Assembly (NCBI GenBank): GCA_035771165.1
Contig: JAWNZC010000316.1
Coordinates: 1-64,000, forward strand
Length of the DNA stretch: 64,000 nucleotides
Direction: 5' to 3'
From: Paragorgia papillata
Taxonomy: Eukaryota; Cnidaria; Anthozoa; Scleralcyonacea; Coralliidae
The position numbers and the translations under genes were made by a program. Every line of letters begins with the position of its first letter. The first letter of the stretch is position 1. The notes under the pieces were generated by a model that did not search any database, was not told the origin of the DNA, and saw only the letters and a program-made list of their open reading frames with translations. Shown one piece after another: positions 1-10,960 of this stretch.

Positions 1-395
1 CGCAAATTATTTTTGCTTATCAGTTTCAATGGTTTTTAGTCGTAGCTGCTTTCAATCCCCGCTGCAACATCTTTTCTTAGCTTTATTTCTTCGGGTCCCT
101 TCGTTTCGATAGTATTTTATTGTGTACATTGTTAAACGTTTTGAGAAACGATTTCGTAATTCCAACTGAACCTTATATGTCTGTTATGATTTTGCTTACG
201 CCAATTTTAATAATCCTAGAATAATTTAAGAGGCTAGTTACCAAAGACCCCTTGCTGTGTAAACCGGGCAAGTGTGCGCGATTTGATGTATAAATATATA
301 TATATATATTCACTCGATAGCTGTCCCCACATCGCGGTTGTCACCAGAGCGATCGCATGTGTATAAATGTAATCTGGTGAAATTCAATTCAGATT

Positions 396-459
396 GTTCC
401 AAGCTACACTGAATGAGCTAGTTTGTACAGCGAAACCCCGTGTCTTGTAGACATTGAAC
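396..459 (+). ncRNA. Type I hammerhead ribozyme (copy 1, one core insertion)
   Basis: Order seen: GTTC (396-399), CTACA, core CTGAATGA (expected CTGATGA plus one inserted A), stem II G-C-T-(A)-G/CAGC with a TTTGTA loop, GAAA (432-435), a short stem III, and GTC cleavage triplet ending at 444. Then TGTAG pairs with CTACA and GAAC (456-459) pairs with GTTC, forming stem I around an internal loop. The inserted A matches the general insertion noise of this stretch. Cleavage activity is inferred from fold only. Confidence 0.68.
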
Positions 460-696
460 TATGTTACGCCTCCTATCACTTCCGGGTGTTGTTGGAGCAC
501 TCTGTGAAGTATGTCCGTGGGTACCTATTAGCGATAATGCAAAACGCTCACTCCCCTTGGTTGGAAGTTTGGAGCACTCTGGGCCCATGCGCACGTTCAC
601 CTATCTGAATGTAACTTCACCGAATGCTGTCACACATGCGGTTGTCATCCGAAACGATCGCATGTGTATAAGTAATTGGTGAAATTCATTCAGATT

Positions 697-763
697 GTTC
701 CAAGCTACCACTGATGAGCTTGTTGTTAACCAGCGAAACACCGTGTCCCTGTAGATTCGACAC
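697..763 (+). ncRNA. Type I hammerhead ribozyme (copy 2, intact core)
   Basis: CTGATGA is exact at 711-717 and CGAAAC follows at 733-738. The stem II strands GCTTG and CCAGC become GCTG/CAGC once the extra bases seen against copy 1 are discounted. The cleavage triplet GTC ends at 747, followed by CCTGTAG, which pairs with the CTAC before the core. The outer stem I (GTTC at 697-700 with GACAC near 759-763) is blurred by one base. Two copies with the same pairing but different indels support one ancestral ribozyme. Confidence 0.72.
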
Positions 764-792
764 TAATATATATATATATTTTTTTTATATTT

Positions 793-1874
793 ATTAGAAA
801 TAGAAAACATTTTCCGTGTTTTCTATAGAAACAAGCACACAGGGCGAGTGTTTCCACCACTATTACGAGTTCTTCCCAAACTTGCACAAGTGTTTTCTGT
901 AACTCTATAGGAACACGGGAAAAATGTTATTCTATATCCTTTTTATAAAATAACTCGTCAAAAAGATTAAAACGTTAAAATTAATCCAAATAAAAGGGCG
1001 TAAATTACTCATTACCCTCCATGGATGGGCGTATTAGGCATTGCGGTTTGAATGGCGTATAATATTGTTTCTTGTACAAATTTTTAATTAACGAGACGAT
1101 TTGGGGGCCCCGTATTGGATGGCGTAATCCATCCATGTTTTTTCCATAGAGTTATAGAAACACGGGCTTTTAACACATTGCCTTCACAAATTCATTAATA
1201 ATTCAAAGAACCGAAAACACCGAGACGGAATGTTTTTGAGATATCGTAGGAAGAAATTACAATAAGATTAAAGCCAGACTTTCGCCTACGATTTCATCTC
1301 TTAAAATACTGCTTTGTTTGAGAAGCTATATCATACACTCCGGAAGGAGTGTTTCATCAAGGAATATCCAAACACCTCGAAATTTTGTCCTCAATTGTTT
1401 AGGAATTCCTGATGAAAACACTCCTCCTCGTGTATGATATATAACATCGCATTGCATTGTTCCAAAATGATTAATTTTATAAATATCATATATTTAACAA
1501 ATATGTTTACGTTTTGTAGTAGATTGAAGAGTGTTATAACAATACTAGAAGTTTGGGTAGGAGCGAAATAACAGTTTGGAATCCTAAAATGTGAGTCGTT
1601 GCTACTCTGAGTATCCACCCCTCAACGTCTTGAGACAATCTTACAGGAACTGTAATGTGAATTGACTCAGTTCGTTGCGTGGATGACGCTAACGTCCATA
1701 CAATATTAAATTAATAGACATAATGTTTATATTATAACATGATGTTAGCGTCATCACACAACGAACAGAGGCCAATCACATACATGCAGCTGCCCTGAAA
1801 ATCGTCTCAAGTACGCGAGGCGTGAAACCTCAGAGTAATCAACGACTACATATCAAACTATATATATATATATA

Positions 1875-1921
<47 letters not shown>

Positions 1922-2562
1922 AAATGAACTAAAATGATTTTAATTTAGTCTCGAGATTCACGCCACTAGGCGATCATCAGACTAATTAACAGGCGTAAAA
2001 TATTATATCTCATGATGGCACTAGTAGCTAAGAATTTCGGACTTTTATTTAAAATAGAAGACTGTATCTGAATTAATTTAAAATGCAAAATGTTTTCTGC
2101 TAAGCACAAGTTGCAGGGCATTTGCTCCAGCTTTATACGCACTAAACTGCGCTTCAATGATTGACCCCAATTAATTCGGTAGATATTATCGCCACAACAA
2201 TACACGCCCATCATTCTAATTAAAATTTGTCCATGAAACACCAATTATAACGAAACGCCCATCCCACGTTATCAAAACGCCATACAATCTCGACATCCAT
2301 CGGACAGTAATGAAGAATTTACGCTTTTTATTTGCGTTAATATATTTAAAACGTTTAAATTTAATTTTTTGATGGGTTTATTTTATAAAGGAATTATAAA
2401 ATAACAGGTGTCCTATACGCATCCGCTCTGATTGGACGAGTACAGAGACACGTTTTTCCCCGTGTTCACTGGTCGATGTTATAGAAATACTTGTGGAAGT
2501 TTGGAAGAACTCGCGTATTGAAACAACGGAAAATGTTTTCTCTATTTCTTAAATACAAACAT
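793..2562. mobile_element. Long-TIR TTAA fold-back element B, unit 1 copy
   Basis: Composite element with inverted ends of about 320 bp starting AGAAATAGAAAACATTTTC and ending GAAAATGTTTTCTCTATTTCTTAA. The ends lie in TTAA or TTA contexts. The interior contains two further palindromes (about 1345-1435 and 1588-1858) and a (TA)n tract. Indel noise blurs this copy; unit 2 shows the structure best. No transposase frame is recognisable, so it is non-autonomous. Confidence 0.55.
1859..1921. repeat. (TA)n microsatellite
   Basis: Nearly pure TA dinucleotide tract inside element B. The same tract occurs at 18267, 34497 and 44052 with different lengths. Confidence 0.9.
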
Positions 2563-2797
2563 TTTCAAAGAGAATATCCCTTCCTACTCGAGTGTAATTT
2601 TGCGGGTAATTTTGGGCGTGTAAGTGGACTTCACGCGTGTCGAGATTACAACCCCTTCCCGGGTGCCGGGCCTTCGGCCATTCCCACCCGGGCCTCGGGG
2701 ATTAATATCTCGTAGTAAGAAGAGATAGCAAGTGAGAATATATAATAAGAGTACTCCCCAATAAACTGACCAGGGCATACAAAAACATAATGCTTAC

Positions 2798-3091
2798 TTC
2801 AAAATAATCCACTTCCAAAGTAACTGGAACCTGATGCCGAATTTCCATGAATTTTCCTTTTTCTTTTCTCGCAAATAATGACCCAAGACATTAAACTAAA
2901 TATCACTGAACCAATCCCTCTTAAATAAAACCATTAAGGGAACCAATACTGCTTATGCCATACATGGTGATACGTAGAAATCTTAAACAACCGTGTTTGA
3001 TTTTCTGGAAATTTGTAGGAGAAACAAGCCAGGCTTTGTCACCTCTTGATTTCGTTGGCGGAGGCAGACTTCAATGTTACAATGTAATAAC
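2798..3091 (-). CDS. MAM domain exon b (module 5, noisy)
   Basis: Minus-strand exon homologous to 19130-19389 and encoding the middle of a MAM domain (GYYMYIEVSSPR, SFYYHMYGSS, VYLRGIGS in the clean copies). The acceptor TTTTTTAG is just above 3091 and the donor GTAAGC just below 2798. Its length is 294 bp against 260 bp elsewhere, owing to scattered single-base insertions that break the frame. I attribute these to sequence error. The next exon (c) of this module lies beyond the left edge of the window. Confidence 0.7.
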
Positions 3092-3319
3092 CTAAAAAAT
3101 ATTAATTATTTACTTTTTTAATTTTATCATCACAGAACAATATTTGTTTTGTTTATGTACAAAGCATACAGCTATTTGAATAAACTTTAGGGCCGATCAC
3201 ATGAGGCGAGTTTGGGCAGTTATAAACAAGCTGATTCGTCTGATTAAGATCGTACTGTGGAATTTATTCAAATTCATGGTTATGGTTTTGCAGTCCCAGA
3301 GAAAGAAGTCGTGACACGA

Positions 3320-3490
3320 CCTTGTCCTGGTAAGCTTAGGACACCAACCCAGGCCCTGTAAACTAGGAACAGTCCAACCTGTAAGCTAGGACAGTCCAGC
3401 CTGTAAGCTAGGACAGCCCAGCCCTGTAAGCTAGGACAGGTCCGAGCCTGTAAAGCTAGAACAGCCCCAGCCATGTAAGATAGGACGGTT
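3320..3490. repeat. 22-bp minisatellite 2, unit 1
   Basis: About seven noisy copies of a 22-bp unit, CTGTAAGCTAGGACAGTCCAGC, written here as CTGTAAGCTAGG-ACAGTCCAGC. It lies in the intron after MAM exon a. Its period equals that of the larger minisatellite, but the sequences are unrelated. Confidence 0.85.
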
Positions 3491-3560
3491 CCTGGCTCAT
3501 GCTACGGTATATCCTTAGGCAAAGTTAACTGCAGATCTAGTAAGGCTAGCGATCTTTTCC

Positions 3561-3679
3561 TTTAAGCGCCTTGGCGCCCGGTAGAACTCTCTCTTCCGCC
3601 CTGGACTGAGTAAAATCGTCTGGCGTTAATAGCCCAGAGTAAAATAATAAAAGTCCGACAGTGGAAAGAAGTTCAAAGA
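3561..3679 (-). mobile_element. TTAAC-ended MITE (reverse orientation), unit 1
   Basis: Same family as 10661-10804 but inverted, showing GTCTGGCGTTAATAGCC, AATAATAAAAGTC and AAAGTTCAAAG. Terminal inverted sequence approximates TTTAACGCCTTGGCGCC. Short, non-coding, inside a MAM intron. Confidence 0.6.
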
Positions 3680-4603
3680 CCTTAAGAATTCATTACAAAT
3701 GTTAAAGCTTGCTGGCTTGTAACAAAAATACACGATGATGTTATACGATGACATAACGATGACGTTGGGTGGACTACAACTACTGCTTAGCAGTAATACT
3801 AGTGCTATTAAATAGAAGATAACTCGGAAAGCAATTTTGGGTGGTTGTAGTGATGTAGTCGCCCAACGCTATCAAAACGTCCATCGCCTGTGCAAATGGC
3901 CTATGTGACAATTAGACAACGAGGCCCAAGTGGACAACGGTAACGAGTTGTTTTTCCAAGGAAACCTTAGAAGAGCCACTCATTTTTTTACAGGCGCATG
4001 TAATTACATAGTCCAACTTCGAAATTCTTTGTTTCAAGCTCGTGAATTTCCTTCATCAATACTGGATGAGGTGTACCGTTACATTTAGTTTTATATCAAC
4101 ACATTCATGAGAGACCCAATTAGACTAAACGTCCCACATTTACTATTAATAATAATAAACCATCCGGCGATGCCTAGCAGGATTTGGCCACGACTGCTAA
4201 AAGAAAAATGAGTGATGTAAACCAAATGTTAACACATGAATTAGTCGCTTCTCTGGGTAAACCCTTGTCAAGATTGTTGCCAAAGCTAAATTCATCTTTT
4301 ATATTTAACCTTGTTTTTAACCCTCCCAAAACTTAAGGGATAACAATTTGTCTTTGCGCGTGTGTCCCATGACTTTTGTTTTATTTCTTCGAGGTCCAGT
4401 TCGGCTGACACATTGTAATTACAAAGCTAATGGAAGGCATTTTAGGGTTATTAGTGGTTAAAATGCCCACTCAAGCCTCGGGAGGGTTTGTGGAAGTTCG
4501 CTCGTGAATTCCACTGCATTTACTTATAACAACAGTTGTAGTAAATTATTTTTAATTTACAGTTTGGATCATTGGCAAGATAAGCCAATAATATAAGTAT
4601 TAC

Positions 4604-4772
4604 CTGACAACCTACTACCAGTTTGTATGGTCCGCCATATTGGTACCTGATAACACTGCTTGGGGTAACTTCCATTAAGTCTTGTCCAATCAAAGTTGTC
4701 TCCACTAGATATGTTTCTCCACTGCGCATAAACCAAACATTTCAATAGTCGCACGAAAACTGAAGCTGTAAC
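4604..4772 (-). CDS. MAM domain exon a (module 5, noisy)
   Basis: Homologue of 46532-46684 (153 bp), here about 169 bp because of inserted bases. Fragments of the expected protein are visible ([13 protein letters not shown]). The donor GTAATA and acceptor TTCACAG positions are conserved. The exon would encode the first part of a MAM domain. The real frame cannot be judged in this error-rich stretch. Confidence 0.65.
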
Positions 4773-5521
4773 CTGTGAATGACATTTTATTGTTAGTTTT
4801 GCTCATTTTTATGATCAGATTAATTAAGAGCAGCAACGACTCCAAACTCAACTTTTTTATCGCAAATTTTATTGAAATAATAATTTACATTCCGTATTAG
4901 TACATAAGTTCTTTTAGTCTTGGGCTGATTTAGTTCCATCCGTACTGTAGATCTGAGGAGCTTACGAGGAAAACAAAAGAAAATGTCGCGTGAAAGAGAC
5001 ACGTGCTAATTGCCCATAGTTGTGGGCAGTGGATCGCCCTCGCGAGTGATACGCTTCAGAAGGGAACAAACATGACGAGTATACGCGAGGTGAGGTTGAC
5101 TTGAGATGAAAATGGCTGTGTCACCGGTAGGGGGTAGCCTATTTGTGAGATAGTACTGTATTGCCCACTTTACCTCCCTGTCTAATATCGTATTCTGTGA
5201 CGTCCGTTTAGCCAATTAACGAACGTTGGCAATAACATCAAGGTAAACAAAGATGATGACTATCTGAGAAGAAGTTTTGAATCACTGATTTTAAAGAACA
5301 AACTATTGAAAAATACAGCAGTAATATTTTTTGTATCAAATTAATATTAACGACGAGAACGTTTTGGCGTTGCGATTGTTTATCTTATCTATTTATTTAT
5401 TTAACTGTCAACGTTTGTAGGCGTGACGGACAATTAAAATTTGCAGAATTACACGACTATCAGAATTTATTTTCATTTTACATGTTGGAATTTTTTAAGT
5501 GCATCAAACGAAATTTCTTAC

Positions 5522-5617
5522 CAGAAGAATTTGTGACACCATCTTCTGTGAATCCTTCTTGACAAGTACAGATAAAAGAACCAATGGTGTTGTTACATGT
5601 AGCATTTTGATGACATA
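5522..5617 (-). CDS. EGF-like exon (module 5)
   Basis: A 96-bp exon, phase 1 at both ends, between acceptor CTCAACAG and donor GTAAGAA. It encodes CHQNATC, NNTIGSF, ICTC and GFTEDG in order, the core of an EGF-like repeat of the calcium-binding style. The Gly in NTIGSF is canonical; units 2 and 4 have Cys there. The first and last cysteines of a full EGF repeat are not in the exon: VTNSS stands where the sixth Cys is expected. It may be a degenerate EGF or complete its disulphides with flanking residues. Secreted or ectodomain location is inferred from the family. Confidence 0.72.
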
Positions 5618-5838
5618 CTGTTGAGTTAAGACTACATATCATTTAAAATAAACCTTTCTCAAATTATAAATTAAAACTCAGTAATTGACTTAATTAAACA
5701 TATCAGATGAGAGTTACTTGTAATATGCAGCAGTGGTTTGTTAACTATAGCACGCATGACTAAATATCGTTAAGAATATATTTTCCAACTGACCAAGGGT
5801 CAGCTAGGATCGTCCCTCTACACTACGTGATTCTAAGA

Positions 5839-5944
5839 CCCCGTTTACACTAGAGCAAAAGTATCCGGATTCACATTGTTTTTTATTCCCATGAGGATGA
5901 AAAACAATGTGAATCCGGATACTTTTGCTCTAGTGTAAACGGGG
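5839..5944. mobile_element. Near-perfect fold-back MITE, unit 1
   Basis: Two 45-bp perfectly complementary arms (CCCCGTTTACACTAGAGC ... GCTCTAGTGTAAACGGGG) around a roughly 16-bp loop. Present in units 1, 2 and 4 and absent from the short unit 3. No clear target duplication was found. Such a hairpin could exit as RNA structure if the intron is transcribed. Confidence 0.8.
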
Positions 5945-7417
5945 CATTAGTTGGAGTCGCTGCACGTGCTTCCCAAACGTCTGTTTGTCAGAGGAAATTT
6001 GTCCCCCCTCTCCTCCCAAGGAGAAACATATTTACTAAGCAGCCTGTCACAGCACAACATTCCTTGCTTTGTGTTTGACAATCAATCAGCTCTTCTCCAG
6101 CTGCTTACTTGAGTAGAAAATTTCTTTCTAACATTTTTGTCACCAAAATATCAGCTCTAGTAAAAACACGAACTACAGTAGTCGAATCTTAGCTGAAACG
6201 AGCAAATTGTATCCTCTGTCTTAAATACCTTCCAAGCATACCTCAGTTCTTAAAGACTAAAACCTTTCCTCTGATTGGTGGAAGTGTGCACATGACAGAA
6301 CACGAGATCAGTGCATGTTGTGAAGTTCATCCATGATCATCAGACGGGGAGGTGAAGTGAACAGTAGGAGGCGGAGCGTAATAGCGTGGCGACTGAAAAT
6401 TATTTTCGTTCCCACGAAAAACTAAATTCGAGAGGCAAATCACTTTAAAAAATCACGTACACTTTGCAAAAAAATCTCAATTCTTACTAAGGCAAAACGT
6501 GGGATAGATCATACATTTTCGCCAAAGTTTGACTAAGAATTTGTTTTTGAAAAAACCTCAGATCTTCAGAAATGAGGTTCCAATTGACCAATTAAAATAA
6601 AGTTAATAATTTTATTGGCAGATAGATTTCAGAAAAGATCGGATAATTCTATAGCTAAACCTGACGTTGCATAACAAAAAATAAGTATAAACTATACGAT
6701 TTGTTGCTTTCAAAAGATCATAAAAAACGCACCTTCAAAATGTAAGAAATAGTGTTTTCAGAGATCCTAAAAATAGAGAATTTCCTGTGGGAGCATGATC
6801 CGGGACTCCCCCCCCCCCCCTAAGTAACAAAGCCAAAGGCGTTTCATCGGATTCCCCAACCCCCTCATTTTCCATGGCTTTGCCGCTGAACGAATGTCAG
6901 CTTCTGGTGCACCGACACAGCTCCTATAACTAGGCAAAAATTCAATAGGAAGATTTAACATAGACGCATGGCTCTGCTTGAAATGGATCAAAAGTTGAGG
7001 ATGCCATGAAAAAATGAATAATGACAGCTAGAAACTATGATGATATGATAATATATGGCAATGATAAGATTAAAGGCCAGTATGCAGCCCATCAATTAAT
7101 TACGCGTTGTCTTATGTATATATTCACAGTATATGGTACATATACCATTTGGATGGCACTGCAAGAGAAAGTTACATGCGGGATGTATTACATAATGTTT
7201 TACGCCTATTACATAATTACTCAGTGGTGGCTTGTTATGAATTTGTTTGTGACTATTTCAATCTTTCACAGTCCTTGAACGTTAGATGCAACGGTACATG
7301 CATTTCGATGGTTCACGTAATTCTATCATCGGTAGCCATCTACATACGCATAACTATATAGACATGCATGGATGTAATTAACTTGTAAATGGCGCGAGTA
7401 GATCAATGAATATTTAG
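5945..7417. other. Intronic sequence before the LINE; no convincing gene
   Basis: Contains a poly-C run (about 6811-6820) and a plus-strand open frame of about 98 codons in units 2 and 4 (23127-23423, 48900-49196), broken by noise here (7021-7361). The predicted protein begins MTARNYDDMII and matches no family I know. Conservation between units reflects recent duplication, so it is not evidence of coding. Confidence 0.5.
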
Positions 7418-10136
7418 GAACTCGGCAATGGCTACAAACATTTCTACAACGGTAACAAACAGGGCAAGAACGGTGTGGGAATAATTTTGTGCGAGAGCTG
7501 GAAAAGGAATGTGGTTGAAGTACAGAGAACATCAGACAAACTGATGTTAGTGAAGGTGACAACAGAGAGTGGACTACTCAACGTCATATCTGCCTACGCC
7601 CCACAAGTTGGATGTAGTGAAGAAGAGAAGGAGCAGTTCAGAGAGGAACTCGAGGATCTGGTGTGGAGTGTCCCTAGAGAAGAAGACTTGGTGATTGGAG
7701 GTGACTTGAACGCGCACGTGGGAGAAGAAGCCGATGGTTACGAGGAGTGCCACAGAGGATGGGGTTACGGCCAGAGAAACATCGAAGGAGAACGGATCTT
7801 AGAGATGGCAGAGAGCCTGGAACTATTCATTACCAACACGGGGTTTCAGAAAAGTGAAGAACACAGAGTCACCTATAAGAGTGGTCCAGACTGCACACAG
7901 ATTGATTTCATTCTGGTTAGGAAACAGAACGGAAAAGACGTTACGAAGGTGATACCCGGCGAGGCGGCAGCTCACCAACATCGACTGCTAGTGATGGATA
8001 TGCGGAGGAAGAAGAAGATGACCATGAAGTCCAGGAAAAGAACCTCAGAAGATCAAAGTCTGGAAGCTGGAAGGAGAGAAGAAGACGGAGTATGTAGAGG
8101 AAGTTTCCAGAGAAATGGACAACTTCGAAGTACAGACTGTGAAAGAGTACTGGCAAAAATTGAAGAATACCGTATTGAGAGTAGCAACAGAAAAATGTGG
8201 AAAGACTTCAGGAAGAATGCGGAAAGACCAAGAAACCTGGTGGTGGAGAGAAGATACCCAGCAAGCCATCAAGAACAAGAAGAGTGCCTTCAAGGAATGG
8301 CAAAAAAAAACAAGACAGCGGAGTCGAAAGTCCAGTATAAAGAAGCAAAGAAAGAGGCAAAGAGGGCGGTGGCAAAAGCAAGAGAGGAAACAACAAAGGA
8401 CTGGTACCAGAAACTAGACACGAAGGAGGGAGAGATAACTATCTACAAAGTCGCAAAGGCAAGACAGAAAATGAAGGAAGACATCGGGGAAGTAATCGTG
8501 ATCAGAGACAAAGATGGAAGAATACTATCTCAACCAGAAGATGTGAAGAGACGGTGGAGAGAGTATTTCAACAGTCTACTAAATGAGGAGAACCCGCATC
8601 AGGAGCTGGAGGATATGCCACCTGTGGAGGGACCAGTAACAGACATCATGAAACTGGAGGTGAAGACAGCGCTGAAGGGAATGAAGAAAGGCAAGGCAGG
8701 AGGGCCTTCAGAAGTAACCGTGGAGATGTTAAAAGCCCTAGGAGAGAGGGGGGAGGAGGAGTATACTTACCGTCTCCTCAGCCTAGTCTGGGAGCAAGAA
8801 GAGATTCCGGAACACTGGAGAAGGAGCCTGATCATACCGATCTTCAAAAAGAAAGGAGATGTTTTACAAGGAAGCAACTACAGGGGAATCAAGTTACTGG
8901 AACACATGTTGAAGATTTTTGAGAAGATATTAGACAAAAGACTGAGACAGGTAGTGGAAATTGATGATATGCAATTTGGTTTCCGACCAAACAGGGGAAC
9001 AACAGATGCCATCTTCGTATTGCGGCAGTTACAAGAGAAGACCTTGGAAGGGCAAAAGAGACTGTTCCATGCCTTTGTGGACCTCGAGAAGGCATACGAT
9101 CGTGTGCCCCGAGAGCTAGTTTGGTGGTGCCTGAGAAGAAAGGTGTGCCAGAGAAGCTGGTACGGCTAGTGCAATGCACGTATGAAGCGGCGAGCACCGT
9201 GGTAAGAACGCCACATGGAGACTCTGATAGCTTTCAGATAGGAGTAGAGCTGCACCAGGGCTCGGCATTGAGTCCTCTACTCTTCATAGTCGTCCTGGAT
9301 GGCATAACTGAGGCATGTAGAGACGGAATCCCTTCAGAGACGCTCTATGCAGACGATTTAGCGTTGTTTAAAAACGGCGGAGAAGAAACTGGAAAAAAAG
9401 TTAATGAGTTGGCAAACAACATTAGAAGCCAAAGGCTTGAAGGTGAACACAGAGAAAACCGAAGTAATGATTAGTTCGAGAACGACAAAACCCAAGCTTA
9501 ATATTAAAGAGATGCAAGGTATCCGGTTAAACCAAGTCAAGGATTTCAAGTATCTTGGGGACGTGATCCAAGAAGACGGCGGCTGTGAGAAAGTTGTGCG
9601 GGCACGAGTGCAAGCTGCTTGGCAGAAATGGAGGGACTTCTCAAGTGTGATTTGTGACAGGAAGTTACTAGATAGGCTGAAGACCAAGATATACAGAACA
9701 GTGATAAGACCGGTGCTAATGTACGGTGCAGAGACCTGGCCCCTAAAAAGAAAGGAGGAACTTATACTTATAAGAACAGAGATGAGAATGCTACGTTGGG
9801 CGCAGGGCATGTACCTGAGAAAGAAAAAAAGACCAATGAAACAGTGAGAGAGATGGCAGAAGTAGAATGTATTGAAGAGAAACTACGAGACGTCCGTCTA
9901 CAATGGTATGGACACGTATACAGAAGAAAGGAAGATCATCCATTGAGAAGAATGGTGGACATGCCAATCCCAGGAAAAAGGAAAAGAGGAAGACCACACA
10001 AGAGATGGGAAGACACAGTAAAAGAAGATATGAAACGAAGGAATATGACAAATGAAGATGTCAACGACAGAGCCCAATGGCGACGAAAGCTCCTCTCCAG
10101 GCCGACCTCATAAGGGATAAGGTCCAGAAGAAGAAG
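7418..10136 (+). mobile_element. RTE-like non-LTR retrotransposon, 5'-truncated, unit 1 copy
   Basis: Begins abruptly at GAACTCGG, where the endonuclease frame (ELGNGYKHFYNG) opens mid-domain, and ends in a short AAG tract (CCAGAAGAAGAAG). A truncated 5' end and a short 3' tandem repeat are typical of RTE-clade LINEs. Order: endonuclease remainder, linker, reverse transcriptase, then a C-terminal region with RLQWYGHVYRR-like and RGRPHKRWEDTVKEDM motifs. RTE is chosen on the C-terminal motifs, GLHQGSALSPLLF-type residues and the 3' end. Clade assignment needs a tree. Confidence 0.8.
7475..10113 (+). pseudogene. Endonuclease-reverse transcriptase remnant, unit 1
   Basis: The APE-like endonuclease keeps VIGGDLNAHVG, SGPDCTQIDFILV and a final HRLLVMDM (HxxL in place of the usual SDH). 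The reverse transcriptase keeps FGFRPNRGTTDA, AFVDLEKAYDRVP, SALSPLLF and the catalytic YADD (9346-9357). Relative to the other copies there is a +1 shift near 8041, a nine-A run at 8302-8310 (eight elsewhere), a 1-nt loss near 9140 and an extra T near 9366. A further frame break in the A-rich run at 9821-9833 is shared by all three copies, so the element was probably dead before the segment duplicated. The first stop-free block runs 7475-9169. Confidence 0.75.
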
Positions 10137-10660
10137 TATGTCTGGACTAAACCGTGGAATAGGTACAATTTTCATTGAGGAAACAATTCCGTGTCTTGTA
10201 GGTCTAATATGTTGGCTTGGACTTGAAAAAGTAAAAATTCCCTTTGCTTCAAATACTGAGTTTCCAATTGAACGTAATTCTATTGTCCCCAATAGCCAGG
10301 TCTGACATTTTAAACAAATTTAATAAATTATTGTTTATTTATTATATACCTATTACAATATTATCGAAATTTACTGGGTCAAAATAATTAAAAAGATGTT
10401 TGCAATGCCCAACAGAAAACACAATACTTGAGAAAGCAACCGCGCGTTGTCTGGATATCCATTTGGACAGACCGTGCATCGACCAATTCAGAATTTAAAA
10501 CACTGCTTAACAAATAAAGATAATTAAAAGCTCCATTTTATATGTATAAGTCCGCGGTTGACGTCATTTGAATACGAAAGAAGCTGAGCAGAGACGGAAG
10601 ACGGAAGGTGATAGTCTTTTGCACTTTTGTGTTCCAATGTCGCCGCGTCAAACGTAGCTT

Positions 10661-10745
10661 TACCTCTTTCGCCCCCAAAGGTGACAAAAGTCGACAAAAG
10701 TCGACTTTTATTATTTTACTCTGTCACTAACGCCAGAATATTTTA

Positions 10746-10776
<31 letters not shown>

Positions 10777-10804
10777 GGGGAGAAATCTGGCAGCAAAAGG
10801 GTTA
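10661..10804 (+). mobile_element. TTAAC-ended MITE, unit 1 (single)
   Basis: Shows CTCTTTCGCC-CCCAAAGG at the left, two ACTAACGCCAGAATATTTTAC-type internal repeats and GGCAGCAAAAGGGTTA at the right. The ends are imperfect inverted repeats (TTAACYCTTTYGCYGCC). Units 2 and 4 have two such elements with about 335 bp between them. Unit 1 has one, joined directly to the sequence that follows the second, as expected from recombination between them. Confidence 0.65.
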
Positions 10805-10960
10805 TACGAATATAAATATGCACGAAAAAGCTATGCTTTTATAAGTTGCGCATTTTAAAATGCTTCGAGGCACTTTTTCCAGGTTCAAATAGCGTCAAAC
10901 GTACCTTTAGAAGAATACATATGTACACGAGCTGTATGTTTAAATTGCTTTAGACATAAC

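Larger units (their letters stand above)
308..768 (+). mobile_element. Retrozyme-like tandem hammerhead repeat
   Basis: A roughly 460-bp insertion found only in unit 1, lying inside a (TA)n tract that is uninterrupted at the same place in unit 2. It holds about one and a half copies of a unit of about 302 bp. The repeated block includes CGATCGCATGTGTATAA, ATTCAGATTGTTCCAAGCTA and a hammerhead ribozyme core in each copy. One full monomer would run from the predicted cleavage site after 444 to the one after 747. Tandem ribozyme-bearing monomers of this size are known from animal genomes as templates of small circular RNAs. No coding capacity is seen. Confidence 0.7.
1..5215. other. Indel-rich, probably unpolished sequence
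   Basis: Aligned by eye to units 2-4, this stretch has extra single bases every 10-20 nt, mostly insertions that duplicate a neighbour. Examples are GACGTCCG for GACGTCG near 5203, and a roughly 294-bp exon b where the other units all have 260 bp. Density falls sharply after about 5215, though occasional extra bases continue to about 10500. This looks like raw long-read error rather than biological divergence. Reading frames here should not be trusted. Confidence 0.75.

Noticed and set aside
6811..6820. Poly-C run as a functional motif
   Set aside because: Its length differs between units (shorter in unit 4), as expected of slippage or sequencing error. No surrounding structure was seen.
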